Assembly: GCA_052170135.1 (NCBI GenBank)
Contig: JBQNBC010000001.1
Coordinates: 248,001 to 312,000 of the forward strand
Source: Wolinella sp052170135
GTDB taxonomy: Bacteria > Campylobacterota > Campylobacteria > Campylobacterales > Helicobacteraceae
Direction: 5' to 3'
Length of the DNA stretch: 64,000 nucleotides
A program made the position numbers and the translations under genes. The notes under the pieces are model-generated. The model saw only the letters and a list, made by a program, of their open reading frames with translations. It did not search any database and was not told the DNA's origin. This document shows, one piece after another, positions 18,291 to 27,650 of the stretch. Numbering within the stretch: the first letter of the stretch is position 1; every line of letters starts with the position of its first letter.

Positions 18291-20116
18291 GCATGATTCC
18301 TCTCATAGTAGCTATGCCATACCTCAAGCGCAAATAATGTGTAAAGCATTTTTGCACGCTTCTCAGGCGCAAATCGCCATGACTCTAAAAGCAACTCATC
18401 AACAAAAGTAGATTCGACAATCTCGCGAGCAATGCCTTTTGAGCTCAAAGTATCAAATATAGGCTCTTTTAACTCATTGTTAACCCATGATTTTAGTGGC
18501 ACTTCAAAGCCCCTTTTTGGCTGTGTGAGTATCTCACTTGGCAGATATTTTTTCGCCAGAGTACGTAGAATAAATTTTGTATTTTTACCAGAAATTTTAT
18601 AGCCATCTTGGATTCTTGGCGCTAGCTCAACTATACCTTGACTCAAAAATGGCGAACGCCCCTCAAGACTATGTGCCATAGTCGCTATATCCATCTTTGG
18701 CAATAAATCAGATAGTAGTAGATTCTTTGCATCGAGATATAGAATTTGTGAAAGTGGCGTAAGACTCTCATCATTAAGAATCAATGCGATTTTATTGTTC
18801 AATGCATCTGTAATACGATTCTGAGCAAAGGTATAAGAATCCTCAAAACTATCAATTGTCGCTGAAAGATAAAAATCAAGTCCACTCTTCCCGCTCATAG
18901 AAAGCAGACGATAGATGTGGCTATATGGCGACTTTTTATCACGCGGCATAGGCAAAATCGTCATGAGTGGAGCAAATATACGTGCAAGCTTTAGCCAGCC
19001 ATTTTTGATGGGTACATATCTTCGATACCCGCCAAAAAGCTCATCAGCACCATCACCATTTAAAATCACGCTAAGGTGTTTTTTCGCCTCCTTGCTAACA
19101 TAAAAACTAGGAATTGCCGAAGAATCCATAAACGGTCGCCCATATGCACCCAAAATCCCCCAAATATCATCTCTCAGCGCACTCGTATCAATCTCTAACG
19201 TCGCATGATTTGTCCCATATTTCGTAGCAGTCAGAAGCGCCAAAGGCGACTCATCATACGCTCCACTAAAAGCAACGGTAAAGCTCTTTAGCCCCGGATG
19301 CATCTGAGCTGCCATAGCAGTAACAAGAGAAGAATCTATCCCGCCACTAAGGAAACTCCCCACCTCTAAATCAGAGCTCTCAAGCCTAAGCCTAACAGCA
19401 CGCATAAGCTCTCCCTCTAAAAGCTCTAACGATTCTTCTAAAGTAGCAATTTTTGGAGCCTTATATAGTGACAATAGATCAAAATACGGCACCGGTTTTA
19501 GGATTGGATTCTTCACATCTAGTAGCGCATATGAGCCAGCAGGGAGCGAGCGCACATGATGATATGGTGCACCATCATCTGGAAAGAATCCACACCTAAC
19601 AAACACACTCAAACTCTCGTAATCCACCTCAAGCGGTGCAATTCTTAACAGAGCATTTAACTCGCTGGCAAAGGCGAAAGAACCATTATGCTCATAGCAA
19701 AAGAGTGGCTTTTTGCCCATTCTATCGCGTGCCAATAGCAAAGAATCGTGCCGTGAGTCATATATCGCAAGGGCAAACATACCATCACACCAGCTAAGTG
19801 CTTCCGTGCCAAAATTTTCAAACAGGGCTAACAACGTCTCCGTATCTGAAGTAGTACTGAAGTGATAAGCAGGGACTTTGGCACGGAGTTCAAGGTGATT
19901 ATATATCTCACCGTTAAAGACTATTGTCAAATTCCCTCTAGTCATAGGCTGAGAGGCAGCGGTGCTTAAATCCTGTATAGACAGACGCGCATGAAAAAGC
20001 GAAAGCTCCTCATAGCTAAAGCTACCAGAGCCATTTGGCCCACGATGATGCAAGGCGCGTTCAAGCGCTAAAGTATCAAATTGAGGCAGTTTTATAGAGC
20101 CGGCGATTCCACACAT
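18287..20116 (-). CDS. asnB: AsnB-type glutamine-dependent amidotransferase (first copy)
   Basis: 609 residues with an N-terminal class II glutaminase domain (catalytic C2 in MCGIAGSI, then RALHHRGPNG) and a C-terminal PP-loop synthetase domain (SFLSGGIDSSLVTAM). The family makes asparagine, but copies inside glycan loci often amidate the carboxyl group of hexuronic acids. Here it lies between pglA and pglB, overlapping pglA by 4 bases. A second AsnB and a UDP-HexNAc dehydrogenase are nearby, so a sugar uronamide role is more likely than simple Asn synthesis. That is inference; the two copies are clearly diverged. Confidence 0.85.
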   Translation of the reverse strand: MCGIAGSIKLPQFDTLALERALHHRGPNGSGSFSYEELSLFHARLSIQDLSTAASQPMTRGNLTIVFNGEIYNHLELRAKVPAYHFSTTSDTETLLALFENFGTEALSWCDGMFALAIYDSRHDSLLLARDRMGKKPLFCYEHNGSFAFASELNALLRIAPLEVDYESLSVFVRCGFFPDDGAPYHHVRSLPAGSYALLDVKNPILKPVPYFDLLSLYKAPKIATLEESLELLEGELMRAVRLRLESSDLEVGSFLSGGIDSSLVTAMAAQMHPGLKSFTVAFSGAYDESPLALLTATKYGTNHATLEIDTSALRDDIWGILGAYGRPFMDSSAIPSFYVSKEAKKHLSVILNGDGADELFGGYRRYVPIKNGWLKLARIFAPLMTILPMPRDKKSPYSHIYRLLSMSGKSGLDFYLSATIDSFEDSYTFAQNRITDALNNKIALILNDESLTPLSQILYLDAKNLLLSDLLPKMDIATMAHSLEGRSPFLSQGIVELAPRIQDGYKISGKNTKFILRTLAKKYLPSEILTQPKRGFEVPLKSWVNNELKEPIFDTLSSKGIAREIVESTFVDELLLESWRFAPEKRAKMLYTLFALEVWHSYYERNHA

Positions 20117-20118
20117 GC

Positions 20119-22218
20119 TTATCTCTTTAATCTATATATTTTTGAATGAGGCGTTGAGATGATAGGCTCAAACAGCTCTGAATCGTAATCCTTAAAGACA
20201 AAAAGTCTTATAAATTGTGAGTGCAAATACCGATCTTCAAGGAGCAAAATAGCCCCTTGACTCTTCATATATATAGCGTGAAGTGGAGCATTTTTATGTA
20301 GTTTTAGACTCTGTACTTGTACTTCTCCGCCTCTCTCTTCTGTGATGATGAACTGCCCTAAAAATGCACGCTCTGATCCTATCTCTATCTCACCAGATAG
20401 TTTATCAATCCTAATATCGCCGCCAAGTTCTAAAAAATTATCTCCATTTCTAAAGCTACGAGTAAATAAGAAGAATCCACGCTCACCAGGCTCGCCCGTA
20501 TGTAGATTGATGTTGCTAAAAAGCTCGATAGTAGGAAGAATCTCAAGCATTCTTAGTGGCAGGTAGTAGTATATTTCGCGACTCTTTTCAAAACGTGGAA
20601 GCGAATCGTGTGCAAAAGCACTCAAAAGCTCTTCTGGATCGCTAAGAGAATAGTGCTTCATTAGCTCTTCTATCACAAAATCAGCGCGCGAAGATGGAAG
20701 TCGTTCTGTCATCTCAACGCTTGCACGAGATAGATTTACACTCAAAATAGGAGAATCGCTAAGAAGTGCGAGGCTAACAGGATAGTTTATGCTACCAGCG
20801 TGCTTTGCGCCGTCAATTAGCGTCTTAACATCGCTGTAATACCGTAACCCATATCCATAATCCCACCATGCAATGGCGTAATCTTCACGCTCAGCCACTC
20901 TTTTTAGCTCATCTAATACTCGCACCTCAGAAGCACGAAAAACAGGAGGAATCCGATAGTTATAAATATGCAAAATATTTGGTAAAAGCACAAGAATCGA
21001 AACAAATACAAGGGCTGGATTCTTTACATTCTTTGGCAAAATCATAAAAATGCGCTCAAAGAAAAAAATAAGTGATAGTGCCATAAAAGGCACAGCAAAA
21101 ATAGTAAATCTAAGCCCACTTTTAAACGCTAAGAATCCAAGTGCACTAAGCGGTAGGCTGAGTAGAAATATCGGATACTTCACGCACAGCCATACATATC
21201 CAATAGAGGCAAAAATAAAACTCACCTCATGCCCGCTAATACGTCTAGCTAGTTGCTCAAATGGTATAGCACTTGCCTCACGGATAGTCTGCACGACGCT
21301 ATAAAATTGTAGCTGTGCTACGCTAGCGCCCTCACCACTAGGACGGAAAAGATAGACTTCAATCTGATACCAAAGTGGTGCAATAGCACCACTAAAGATG
21401 AGATATATACCCACCAGGAGACCTATAAATGGTGCGAATTTATCCAAATCATTTACTATTTTTTGACATCTATTCCCTATTTCAAAAACAAGGAGAATTA
21501 CAAGAAGTAGAGTCTGAATTAGCGGCTTTGATGGTGCACTCAAAAGCAAAAGCAAAGATAGAACCTGCCACCACTGCGCACTACGTCTAGCAAATACAAC
21601 AATATAGCCAAACGCAAATATCGCCATAAGCGCATAAATATTTGCCAACCCACCATGCCAATAGGTAGAAGCTAGACCAAAAAACCCGGCAAAAGCTAGA
21701 TTCTTGATACTTCGCAACTCTGTGTAATAAAATAGAAAGTGGAGCATAAAAAGTGGCAACACAAGTACAAGCATATCAGTATCAAAGTAGCCAGCCATCG
21801 TGCGATTGTAATAGCTAAGTGCAATCCCACCAAGAATCGCGCCAAAAAAACTGCCAATTGGAGTCAAGAATCTCACACCAATGAGATAGAGAGGAATCGT
21901 AATTAAAGAGCCAAAAAATATTGGCATATAAAAAATAAGTAGTTCAAGTGAAAATGGCGTGGTTGCAAAAAGAAGTGCACTCAGTTTTGACAGTGGTGCA
22001 TCTATTGGCGATAAATCACCGCTTTGGTGAAAGCCAGCAATCAAATCACGCGCACCCTCGGCATAGTAGTAGCCATCATTTGTATTTATCATAGCTACAT
22101 TATTCCAAAGAAACTGCGGATTTTCGCTCAATACAAACGCCCAAAAAAGGCGCGCACAAAATGCAATCAAAAAGCTCACAACAATAAGATAAAGCGTGCG
22201 ATTCTTTGCAAAGTTCAT
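20119..22218 (-). CDS. pglB: Oligosaccharyltransferase PglB
   Basis: Transfers the lipid-linked glycan en bloc to asparagine in D/E-X-N-X-S/T sequons in the periplasm. STT3 family: about 13 membrane spans to residue 420, then the periplasmic catalytic-support domain with the signature W451-W452-D453-Y454-G455. I chose the ATG at 22218 (MNFAKNRTLY, 699 residues). It has an AAAGG ribosome binding site and avoids overlap with the upstream gene; a longer frame opens at 22293. C. jejuni PglB is 713 residues. The acidic residue in the first external loop region (NTNDGYYYAEGARD) fits metal binding. Confidence 0.95.
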   Translation of the reverse strand: MNFAKNRTLYLIVVSFLIAFCARLFWAFVLSENPQFLWNNVAMINTNDGYYYAEGARDLIAGFHQSGDLSPIDAPLSKLSALLFATTPFSLELLIFYMPIFFGSLITIPLYLIGVRFLTPIGSFFGAILGGIALSYYNRTMAGYFDTDMLVLVLPLFMLHFLFYYTELRSIKNLAFAGFFGLASTYWHGGLANIYALMAIFAFGYIVVFARRSAQWWQVLSLLLLLSAPSKPLIQTLLLVILLVFEIGNRCQKIVNDLDKFAPFIGLLVGIYLIFSGAIAPLWYQIEVYLFRPSGEGASVAQLQFYSVVQTIREASAIPFEQLARRISGHEVSFIFASIGYVWLCVKYPIFLLSLPLSALGFLAFKSGLRFTIFAVPFMALSLIFFFERIFMILPKNVKNPALVFVSILVLLPNILHIYNYRIPPVFRASEVRVLDELKRVAEREDYAIAWWDYGYGLRYYSDVKTLIDGAKHAGSINYPVSLALLSDSPILSVNLSRASVEMTERLPSSRADFVIEELMKHYSLSDPEELLSAFAHDSLPRFEKSREIYYYLPLRMLEILPTIELFSNINLHTGEPGERGFFLFTRSFRNGDNFLELGGDIRIDKLSGEIEIGSERAFLGQFIITEERGGEVQVQSLKLHKNAPLHAIYMKSQGAILLLEDRYLHSQFIRLFVFKDYDSELFEPIISTPHSKIYRLKR

Positions 22219-22234
22219 AAAATTACCTTTGGAT

Positions 22235-23386
22235 TTACAAAATCGCTTTGATGTAAGAATCTGAAATCTCCCTAAGCCCAAAATCCTGCGCATGTGCCTT
22301 TAGCTTTGCACTCTGGAAGTGTGATGGCTCTGCTATTACTAGTCTCATCGCCGCTATCATAGATTCTCTATCATCTGTGGCGACTAAGATTCCATATTCG
22401 CACACTTCATAGCCGCTATCTAGTCGCTCACCACCAAAAGAGAGAATCTCACGCGGACCACTCTTACAGTCACTAGAAATTACAGGCGTACCAAGCGCCA
22501 ACGCCTCGACAAGCACATTTGGAAATCCTTCATAGCGAGAGCCAAACAAAAATGCATCAGCCCCTGCAATATATGGATATGGATTTCCCTTAAATCCACT
22601 CAAATAGACCTGCTCGCTCAAATCACTCTCTATAATTTGCATCCTCAGACTCTCCTCAAGCTCGCCATCACCGACAATATAGAGCGCAACATTTTCACCT
22701 TTAAATGCCTCCATTGCGCTAATTAGCAATGTATGATTCTTCCCGCTATCAAGCCGCCCAACAGACACAAATACAAATCTAGATTCTCCAGCAAATGGCG
22801 ATTCTTCAGTGGCTTTATCGACTATTTTTTTAATGTTAAATGGATTATGAATCGTTATCACTTTTTCACGTGAAACACCAAAATTATCCACCAAATCCAA
22901 ACTATTGCCATAACTATTTGCAATAATCGTCGGAGCAAAGTTATACAGGGTTCGGATCAAGAATCGATTTATTATTGCAGAAACTCCACTGCCTTCATAC
23001 TGGAGTGATGGAGTCGCACGCTCACTAATTATAACTTTTGCGTGGAATCCGAATACTAAATTTATCAATCGTGACAAGATATTTATGTAGTTTGGACGAT
23101 TCATGAGAGAAAAACTGTGAGTTATCTCATTTTTACGCAGAAATTTCGCATATTTAAAAGCCAGGATTGGTAATTTTAAAAGCTTTAAAATTCCACATTC
23201 ACACCTATTGCTGCCACCTAAAATATGGGGTTTTACACCATATATATCAAATGCAATAATCTCCTCAAAAAGTACCAAATGTACATCAAATCGCGCTATA
23301 AATTCCGGTAACAGTGTAGATACGACACGCTCCGCACCACCTCCGCCCATAGAATAGATAAGAATCGCCAATCGCTCTTTTGCCAT
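22235..23386 (-). CDS. GT4 glycosyltransferase, PglJ-like
   Basis: 383 residues. The N-terminus RLAILIYSMGGGGAERVVST and the segment SLMNRPNYINILSRL are close to what I remember of C. jejuni PglJ, a GalNAc transferase extending the N-glycan. The donor-binding half has FVSVGRLDSGKNHTLLI and GSRYEGFPNVLVEALALGTP with the GT4 ExxxxxxxE motif. It sits between pglB and the second asnB, so it very likely adds a sugar of the N-glycan. Exact specificity cannot be read from sequence and the glycan here may differ from that of C. jejuni. Confidence 0.75.
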   Translation of the reverse strand: MAKERLAILIYSMGGGGAERVVSTLLPEFIARFDVHLVLFEEIIAFDIYGVKPHILGGSNRCECGILKLLKLPILAFKYAKFLRKNEITHSFSLMNRPNYINILSRLINLVFGFHAKVIISERATPSLQYEGSGVSAIINRFLIRTLYNFAPTIIANSYGNSLDLVDNFGVSREKVITIHNPFNIKKIVDKATEESPFAGESRFVFVSVGRLDSGKNHTLLISAMEAFKGENVALYIVGDGELEESLRMQIIESDLSEQVYLSGFKGNPYPYIAGADAFLFGSRYEGFPNVLVEALALGTPVISSDCKSGPREILSFGGERLDSGYEVCEYGILVATDDRESMIAAMRLVIAEPSHFQSAKLKAHAQDFGLREISDSYIKAIL

Positions 23387-23424
23387 ATTATCCCCTTATC
23401 CAATATCATGGAAATCCTAAGAAT

Positions 23425-25278
23425 CTAGCCTCGATTCTCTAGCCACATCATAAAGACTAAAATTAGCCACAACTTATTTATATTTATCGGATCACCATTT
23501 TTTAGACGCTCAAACTCACGCAAAACATAGCTAGAATTTAACCCTGCGCTTTTTAGTTTTTCCTCATTAAAATGCCCATCAAAAAGCATACGCAAATCAC
23601 TACTAAACCACTCAAACATAGGAATCCCGAAGCCCATTTTTGGTCGATCTATCATCTCATGGGGGATATACCTCTCCAACACCTTTCGCAAAATATATTT
23701 ACTCTTACCATTACGATATTTCATATCAAATGGTAGGCGTGCTGCAAACTCCGCGATACGATGATCAAGCAATGGTTCGCGTCCCTCAATGGAGTGAAAC
23801 ATAGTCGCTCTATCTACTTTGACTAAAATATCATCGACCATATAACGCTCATAATCCAATGACATCATGCCCTGCATAGGGTGGATTCTCTCTCCTAGCG
23901 CGAAGGCATGTGTCTTTGGTGGGAAGCTCTTTCCAAGCAACTCGAGAATTTCATAGTTTTTTGAATTGTGAATAATTAACTCATAAAATTCCTCTAGATT
24001 CTGTGCTTTTAACATCTCACTCAGCTGATTGAATTTATGTTCTAAATTTCTTACTTTGACAAATTTAGCAATATTTTTCACACCGATTCTTTGCATTAAT
24101 GTGTTCATACAAGCTTTAAAAAATCTCGGTAAAGGCATAATTTTACGGCTTAAGTTATAAGCTATTTTATATCGCTCATATCCACAAAAAATTTCATCAC
24201 CACCATCAGCTGAGAGGACAACTTTTATACCATTCTCCTTTGCCAGATGTGAGACAAGGAGCGTTGGCAATGCACTAGAATCACCAAAAGGCTCATCATA
24301 TGCGCGCACAAAGTCACTCAATATCCCTCGCACAGAATCAGGAGTAAAAATCTGCTCTGTATGCTCCACTCCTAGATAATTTGCCACTGCTTTTGCATAT
24401 GTAGCCTCGTTATAACGCGGATTCTCAAAACCAATTGTAAATGTGCGAATATTTCCATGATATCTTTGTAAAATTGCCGCAACAAGCGAAGAATCTATCC
24501 CACCACTTAGGAAAACTCCCACTGGCACATCAGCGACCATGCGTAACTTAAACGCATCAATCAAAAGCTCCTCACATCTATCAATCAACTCCTCTTCGCT
24601 CGCCTCAAAAGTCGGCATTTCAAGGAATTTATGCACACTCCAATATGATTCAACCTTAATCATACCATCACGAAATATTAGGAAATTCCCAGCTGGAAGC
24701 TTGTGTACTAGATTATAAATTGAGAGATTTGAGCTAATGTAGCCGAATTGAAAAAACTCATACTTTGCCGCATCACAAATCTCAAGATTATCCACACATT
24801 TAGCTATCGATCGCACCTCACTAGCAAAAATAAGCTCACCATTTTTAAAGTAATAATATAGTGGCTTCACACCCACTCTATCGCGATATAGGCGCAATTC
24901 ATGTGCGTTTTTATCCCATAGTGCTATGGCAAACATGCCGATAAATCGCTCTACTGCTACTTCTCCAAAACAGTGAAATGCCTTTAATACCACCTCAGTA
25001 TCAGAATCCGATCTAAAAACATAACCTCTACGCTCTAGTTCTACGCGAATTTCACGAAAATTATATACCTCACCATTAAATACAATGACTAAATTTTCAT
25101 ACTCCATAGGTTGATGACCAGCACTACTCAAATCCAAAATACTAAGTCGCACATGTCCTAGCGTAATGCCTTCATCAGAGTAGATTCCATTATCATCTGG
25201 ACCACGATGATGCAACGCACCTAGCATATTTTTTACTTCTTCTACCCTATTGCCACTTAAGCCTACGATTCCGCACAT
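23425..25278 (-). CDS. asnB: AsnB-type glutamine-dependent amidotransferase (second copy)
   Basis: 617 residues. Glutaminase domain with C2 (MCGIVGLSG, ALHHRGPDDNG) and a PP-loop domain with VFLSGGIDSSLVAAIL. It is strongly diverged from the copy at 18.3 kb, so this is not a recent tandem duplication. The 3' end is followed after 38 bases by a PglJ-like gene and the 5' end overlaps a GT4 gene by 16 bases. Such AsnB copies in O-antigen and glycan loci (WbpS type) amidate uronic acids. Whether this one makes Asn or a sugar uronamide is open. Confidence 0.85.
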   Translation of the reverse strand: MCGIVGLSGNRVEEVKNMLGALHHRGPDDNGIYSDEGITLGHVRLSILDLSSAGHQPMEYENLVIVFNGEVYNFREIRVELERRGYVFRSDSDTEVVLKAFHCFGEVAVERFIGMFAIALWDKNAHELRLYRDRVGVKPLYYYFKNGELIFASEVRSIAKCVDNLEICDAAKYEFFQFGYISSNLSIYNLVHKLPAGNFLIFRDGMIKVESYWSVHKFLEMPTFEASEEELIDRCEELLIDAFKLRMVADVPVGVFLSGGIDSSLVAAILQRYHGNIRTFTIGFENPRYNEATYAKAVANYLGVEHTEQIFTPDSVRGILSDFVRAYDEPFGDSSALPTLLVSHLAKENGIKVVLSADGGDEIFCGYERYKIAYNLSRKIMPLPRFFKACMNTLMQRIGVKNIAKFVKVRNLEHKFNQLSEMLKAQNLEEFYELIIHNSKNYEILELLGKSFPPKTHAFALGERIHPMQGMMSLDYERYMVDDILVKVDRATMFHSIEGREPLLDHRIAEFAARLPFDMKYRNGKSKYILRKVLERYIPHEMIDRPKMGFGIPMFEWFSSDLRMLFDGHFNEEKLKSAGLNSSYVLREFERLKNGDPININKLWLILVFMMWLENRG

Positions 25279-26387
25279 TGTACGACCGCCTCGATAGTTT
25301 TGTTAATCATTTCATTAACCGAATATAGTTGCACGATTCTCTCTCTAGCACGCTTACCTTCGGCTTTTAGGTCATATTCTAGCACTAAAGATAACTTTTG
25401 CTCCAAATCATGAGAATCACCCACTTTCACTACTTCACCAACATCACCAACAATAAGTGGCGAATCGCCAGCTGCACTAACCACAGGCACCACCCCACAC
25501 GCCATGCCCTCAGCAATTGAGTTTGAAAAGCTCTCAGTCAAAGATGACGATACTAAAATATCAAGTGAATTATAAAATGCACTAATATCATCTTGTAAAC
25601 CTAAAAAACTAAATCTCTCACTTAAAGTGCCTAAAATACCCATACACTCCTTGTAAATATTTGGCTCAATAAGTCCCGCTGCAAGGAATCTAACTCGTGG
25701 ATTCTTCTCTAAAATACCCTTTGCGGCATGTGCAAGCACAGGATAGCCCTTAGCTTTATCTAATCGCGCAGAGATTCCTATTACAATTTCATCATTTTTG
25801 ATGCCTAGACGCTCACGGAAGTGATGCCGTGATGAAGAATTAGGTGAAAATTTAAATGTATCTATTCCATTATGTATCACACGTGTTTTATTCATCGTAT
25901 AACCGATAGATTCATGATATTTTAGTGAATGATTTGAGTTTGCAATTATCATATCTGCGAATGGACTTAAAATTCTCTCAAGCTTATAATATACACGACT
26001 TTTAAATCCATAGCTTTTAATATCCATATCGCTTGATCGAAATCCCCAAATTATTTTTGGTGCTTTTAATAAGAATCTAGAAGCTAACAAACAGAAAATA
26101 TTCATTTCTGGTAAAAATGAGTAGATGAAATTAAATTTTTCTTCTTTTATTAAAATTCTTAAGCGATTTAATGCAGCAAAATCTATACTTTTTTTCTTAT
26201 CAAGTGAAATTAGTTTTACATAACTATTTTTTAACTCAGATTCCAGAGCACCTCCACTAACTAAAACAACTAATGTCACATCAAAATTTTTCCCAACTAG
26301 CGCACGCGATAGAGTTACCATTTGTCGCTCTGCACCGCCTTTATCAAGGGAACGAATCGCAAGTAAAATAGAGAATCTAGAACCCAT
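25263..26387 (-). CDS. GT4 glycosyltransferase
   Basis: 374 residues. N-terminal GT-B half begins FSILLAIRSLDKGGAERQMV. The C-terminal half has IGISARLDKAKGYPVLAHAA and SSLTESFSNSIAEGMACGVV with the GT4 double-glutamate motif. It has an AAGGCT ribosome binding site. By position it extends the N-glycan together with the other pgl transferases; it could correspond to PglH or a species-specific enzyme. The gene is more AT-rich than pglF or pglE and lies toward the low-GC stretch around dnaA. Confidence 0.75.
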   Translation of the reverse strand: MGSRFSILLAIRSLDKGGAERQMVTLSRALVGKNFDVTLVVLVSGGALESELKNSYVKLISLDKKKSIDFAALNRLRILIKEEKFNFIYSFLPEMNIFCLLASRFLLKAPKIIWGFRSSDMDIKSYGFKSRVYYKLERILSPFADMIIANSNHSLKYHESIGYTMNKTRVIHNGIDTFKFSPNSSSRHHFRERLGIKNDEIVIGISARLDKAKGYPVLAHAAKGILEKNPRVRFLAAGLIEPNIYKECMGILGTLSERFSFLGLQDDISAFYNSLDILVSSSLTESFSNSIAEGMACGVVPVVSAAGDSPLIVGDVGEVVKVGDSHDLEQKLSLVLEYDLKAEGKRARERIVQLYSVNEMINKTIEAVVQCAES

Positions 26388-26433
26388 ATCTTAGCCTTTT
26401 ATTTAGATTCCAGCATTTTTGATATAAAAATAT

Positions 26434-27054
26434 TTAACTAAAAGTTAATAAAAAAAGATAACGATGCTCATCTGGTAGCGCATCATACAGAGCATGAGAT
26501 AGCTCGCGAATCTCCCAAAGTGCATTCTTAGAGCTGCGAAGCGTAAGGAAATTTTGTAAAGTTCGTGCATTTATAGTCCATGTCAATTCTGTTTTATAAC
26601 ACTCAGGTAGACAATACTTTGCAATATCATTGCTTACACCACTGACAAGAATCTGTCTTAGCCTCTCTAATGCAAGTACAGAAGCATAATCAACAGCATC
26701 ATTTTTTGTAAATAAAATATATTTTTCTGCGCGTTCAAAATCAACCTTAGAATCTTGCAGAAAAGATTCTTCATTTTTTAGCTCTTTTAATGTGTATCTT
26801 GTACTTTTAACAGATAGCGAAGCAATACGATGACGTGCAAGCTCTTGTAAACATGCACGAGAGATTCCTTGGATATAAAATGTATATACGAGATGTTCGA
26901 GTGTACTTTGATGGCGATTTTTATTACCCACCCTATCTATAAGCTCTCTATCACGCTCACCACCACAATCGCTACGCTCAAAACTCTGCCAACAAGTACG
27001 AATCGCATGCGCACAAACAGTTAGACTAGTATGCTGTAAAAGCGTTATTTTCAT
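26434..27054 (-). CDS. thyX: FAD-dependent thymidylate synthase ThyX
   Basis: Makes dTMP from dUMP with methylene-tetrahydrofolate and FADH2; found instead of ThyA in Helicobacter and Campylobacter. 206 residues with the ThyX signature R74-H-R76-x7-S84 (ARHRIASLSVKSTRYT). The ATG overlaps the ruvC stop by 4 bases. It heads the long pgl unit together with ruvC; 46 bases separate it from the first glycosyltransferase. Confidence 0.95.
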   Translation of the reverse strand: MKITLLQHTSLTVCAHAIRTCWQSFERSDCGGERDRELIDRVGNKNRHQSTLEHLVYTFYIQGISRACLQELARHRIASLSVKSTRYTLKELKNEESFLQDSKVDFERAEKYILFTKNDAVDYASVLALERLRQILVSGVSNDIAKYCLPECYKTELTWTINARTLQNFLTLRSSKNALWEIRELSHALYDALPDEHRYLFLLTFS

Positions 27055-27536
27055 CGATTTTCTCCTAATTTTATTCTCTGTGAATGTGTAATTGCCACAG
27101 CAATAGCGTCTGTTATATCTAGTGGTTTTATTTCACCTTTTATATTTAATAACCTCTTTACCATAAATGCAACTTGTGTTTTATCTGCTTTTCCGTTGCC
27201 AGTTAGTGCTTTTTTAACTTGCAATGGAGTATATTCGTGGAAGTTTCCCAATTCCTGGAGAATCTTTAGACTAAGTGCACCACGAAATTGTGCTAGTTTT
27301 ATTACGGTTTTTGGATTATAAGCATAAAAAATATCTTCTATTGCAACTTCATCAATTTTATGATTTTTTAAAACTAGATCGATTCCTTCAACAAACTCAA
27401 GGATCTGATGCTGTAAAGTACGCTGTTTAATCTTAATTAATCCAGCTTCAATGAGACGATTCCCACGTTTAAAATCGTGCTCTAAAATAGCATAACCACA
27501 GTTTCTACTACCTGGATCAATACCCAAAATCTGCAT
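27051..27536 (-). CDS. ruvC: Holliday junction endonuclease RuvC
   Basis: Resolves Holliday junctions with RuvAB. The start I prefer is the ATG at 27536 (MQILGIDPGSRNCGYAI, 161 residues), which has AAAAGGTG upstream; a longer frame opens at 27566 without similarity to RuvC. Catalytic residues seen: D7 in GIDPGSR, the acidic EDIFYAYNP motif, and the C-terminal ITDAIAVAITH with two further acidic/His ligands. It is divergently arranged with dnaA across 114 bases that contain DnaA-box-like sites. Confidence 0.93.
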   Translation of the reverse strand: MQILGIDPGSRNCGYAILEHDFKRGNRLIEAGLIKIKQRTLQHQILEFVEGIDLVLKNHKIDEVAIEDIFYAYNPKTVIKLAQFRGALSLKILQELGNFHEYTPLQVKKALTGNGKADKTQVAFMVKRLLNIKGEIKPLDITDAIAVAITHSQRIKLGENR

Positions 27537-27545
27537 TTTCACACC

Positions 27546-27640
27546 TTTTTCACATAAAAGAGACAAAAACAGTAGCTTGTTTTTATAGATTCCTCATACA
27601 AACTACGATACTATTCACAGACTTATTCACATCGTGAAAA
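27546..27640. other. oriC: oriC-like region, part upstream of dnaA
   Basis: Contains one exact TTATTCACA (27623-27631), a DnaA-box sequence known from Helicobacter. One-mismatch versions are CTATTCACA (27611-27619) and TTTTTCACA (27546-27554), and further GTGAAAAA motifs run into the dnaA start. The clustering within 90 bases next to dnaA, and the switch of gene direction here, support an origin. Helicobacter pylori has a bipartite origin flanking dnaA; the partner site here is at 28977-29132. Confidence 0.6.
27582..27587 (-). promoter_or_regulatory. -10 element candidate for ruvC-thyX-pgl
   Basis: On the minus strand the sequence reads TCTATAAAAA, with TATAAA about 46-51 bases upstream of the ruvC ATG. 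No -35 is evident. The site sits among the DnaA-box-like motifs, so DnaA binding could influence this promoter. Confidence 0.35.
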
Positions 27641-27650
27641 ACTTTTCAAG

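Noticed and set aside
22219..22293. N-terminal extension of PglB from the upstream in-frame ATG at 22293
   Set aside because: It overlaps the preceding glycosyltransferase and has no hydrophobic or PglB-like character; the ATG at 22218 has a good ribosome binding site.
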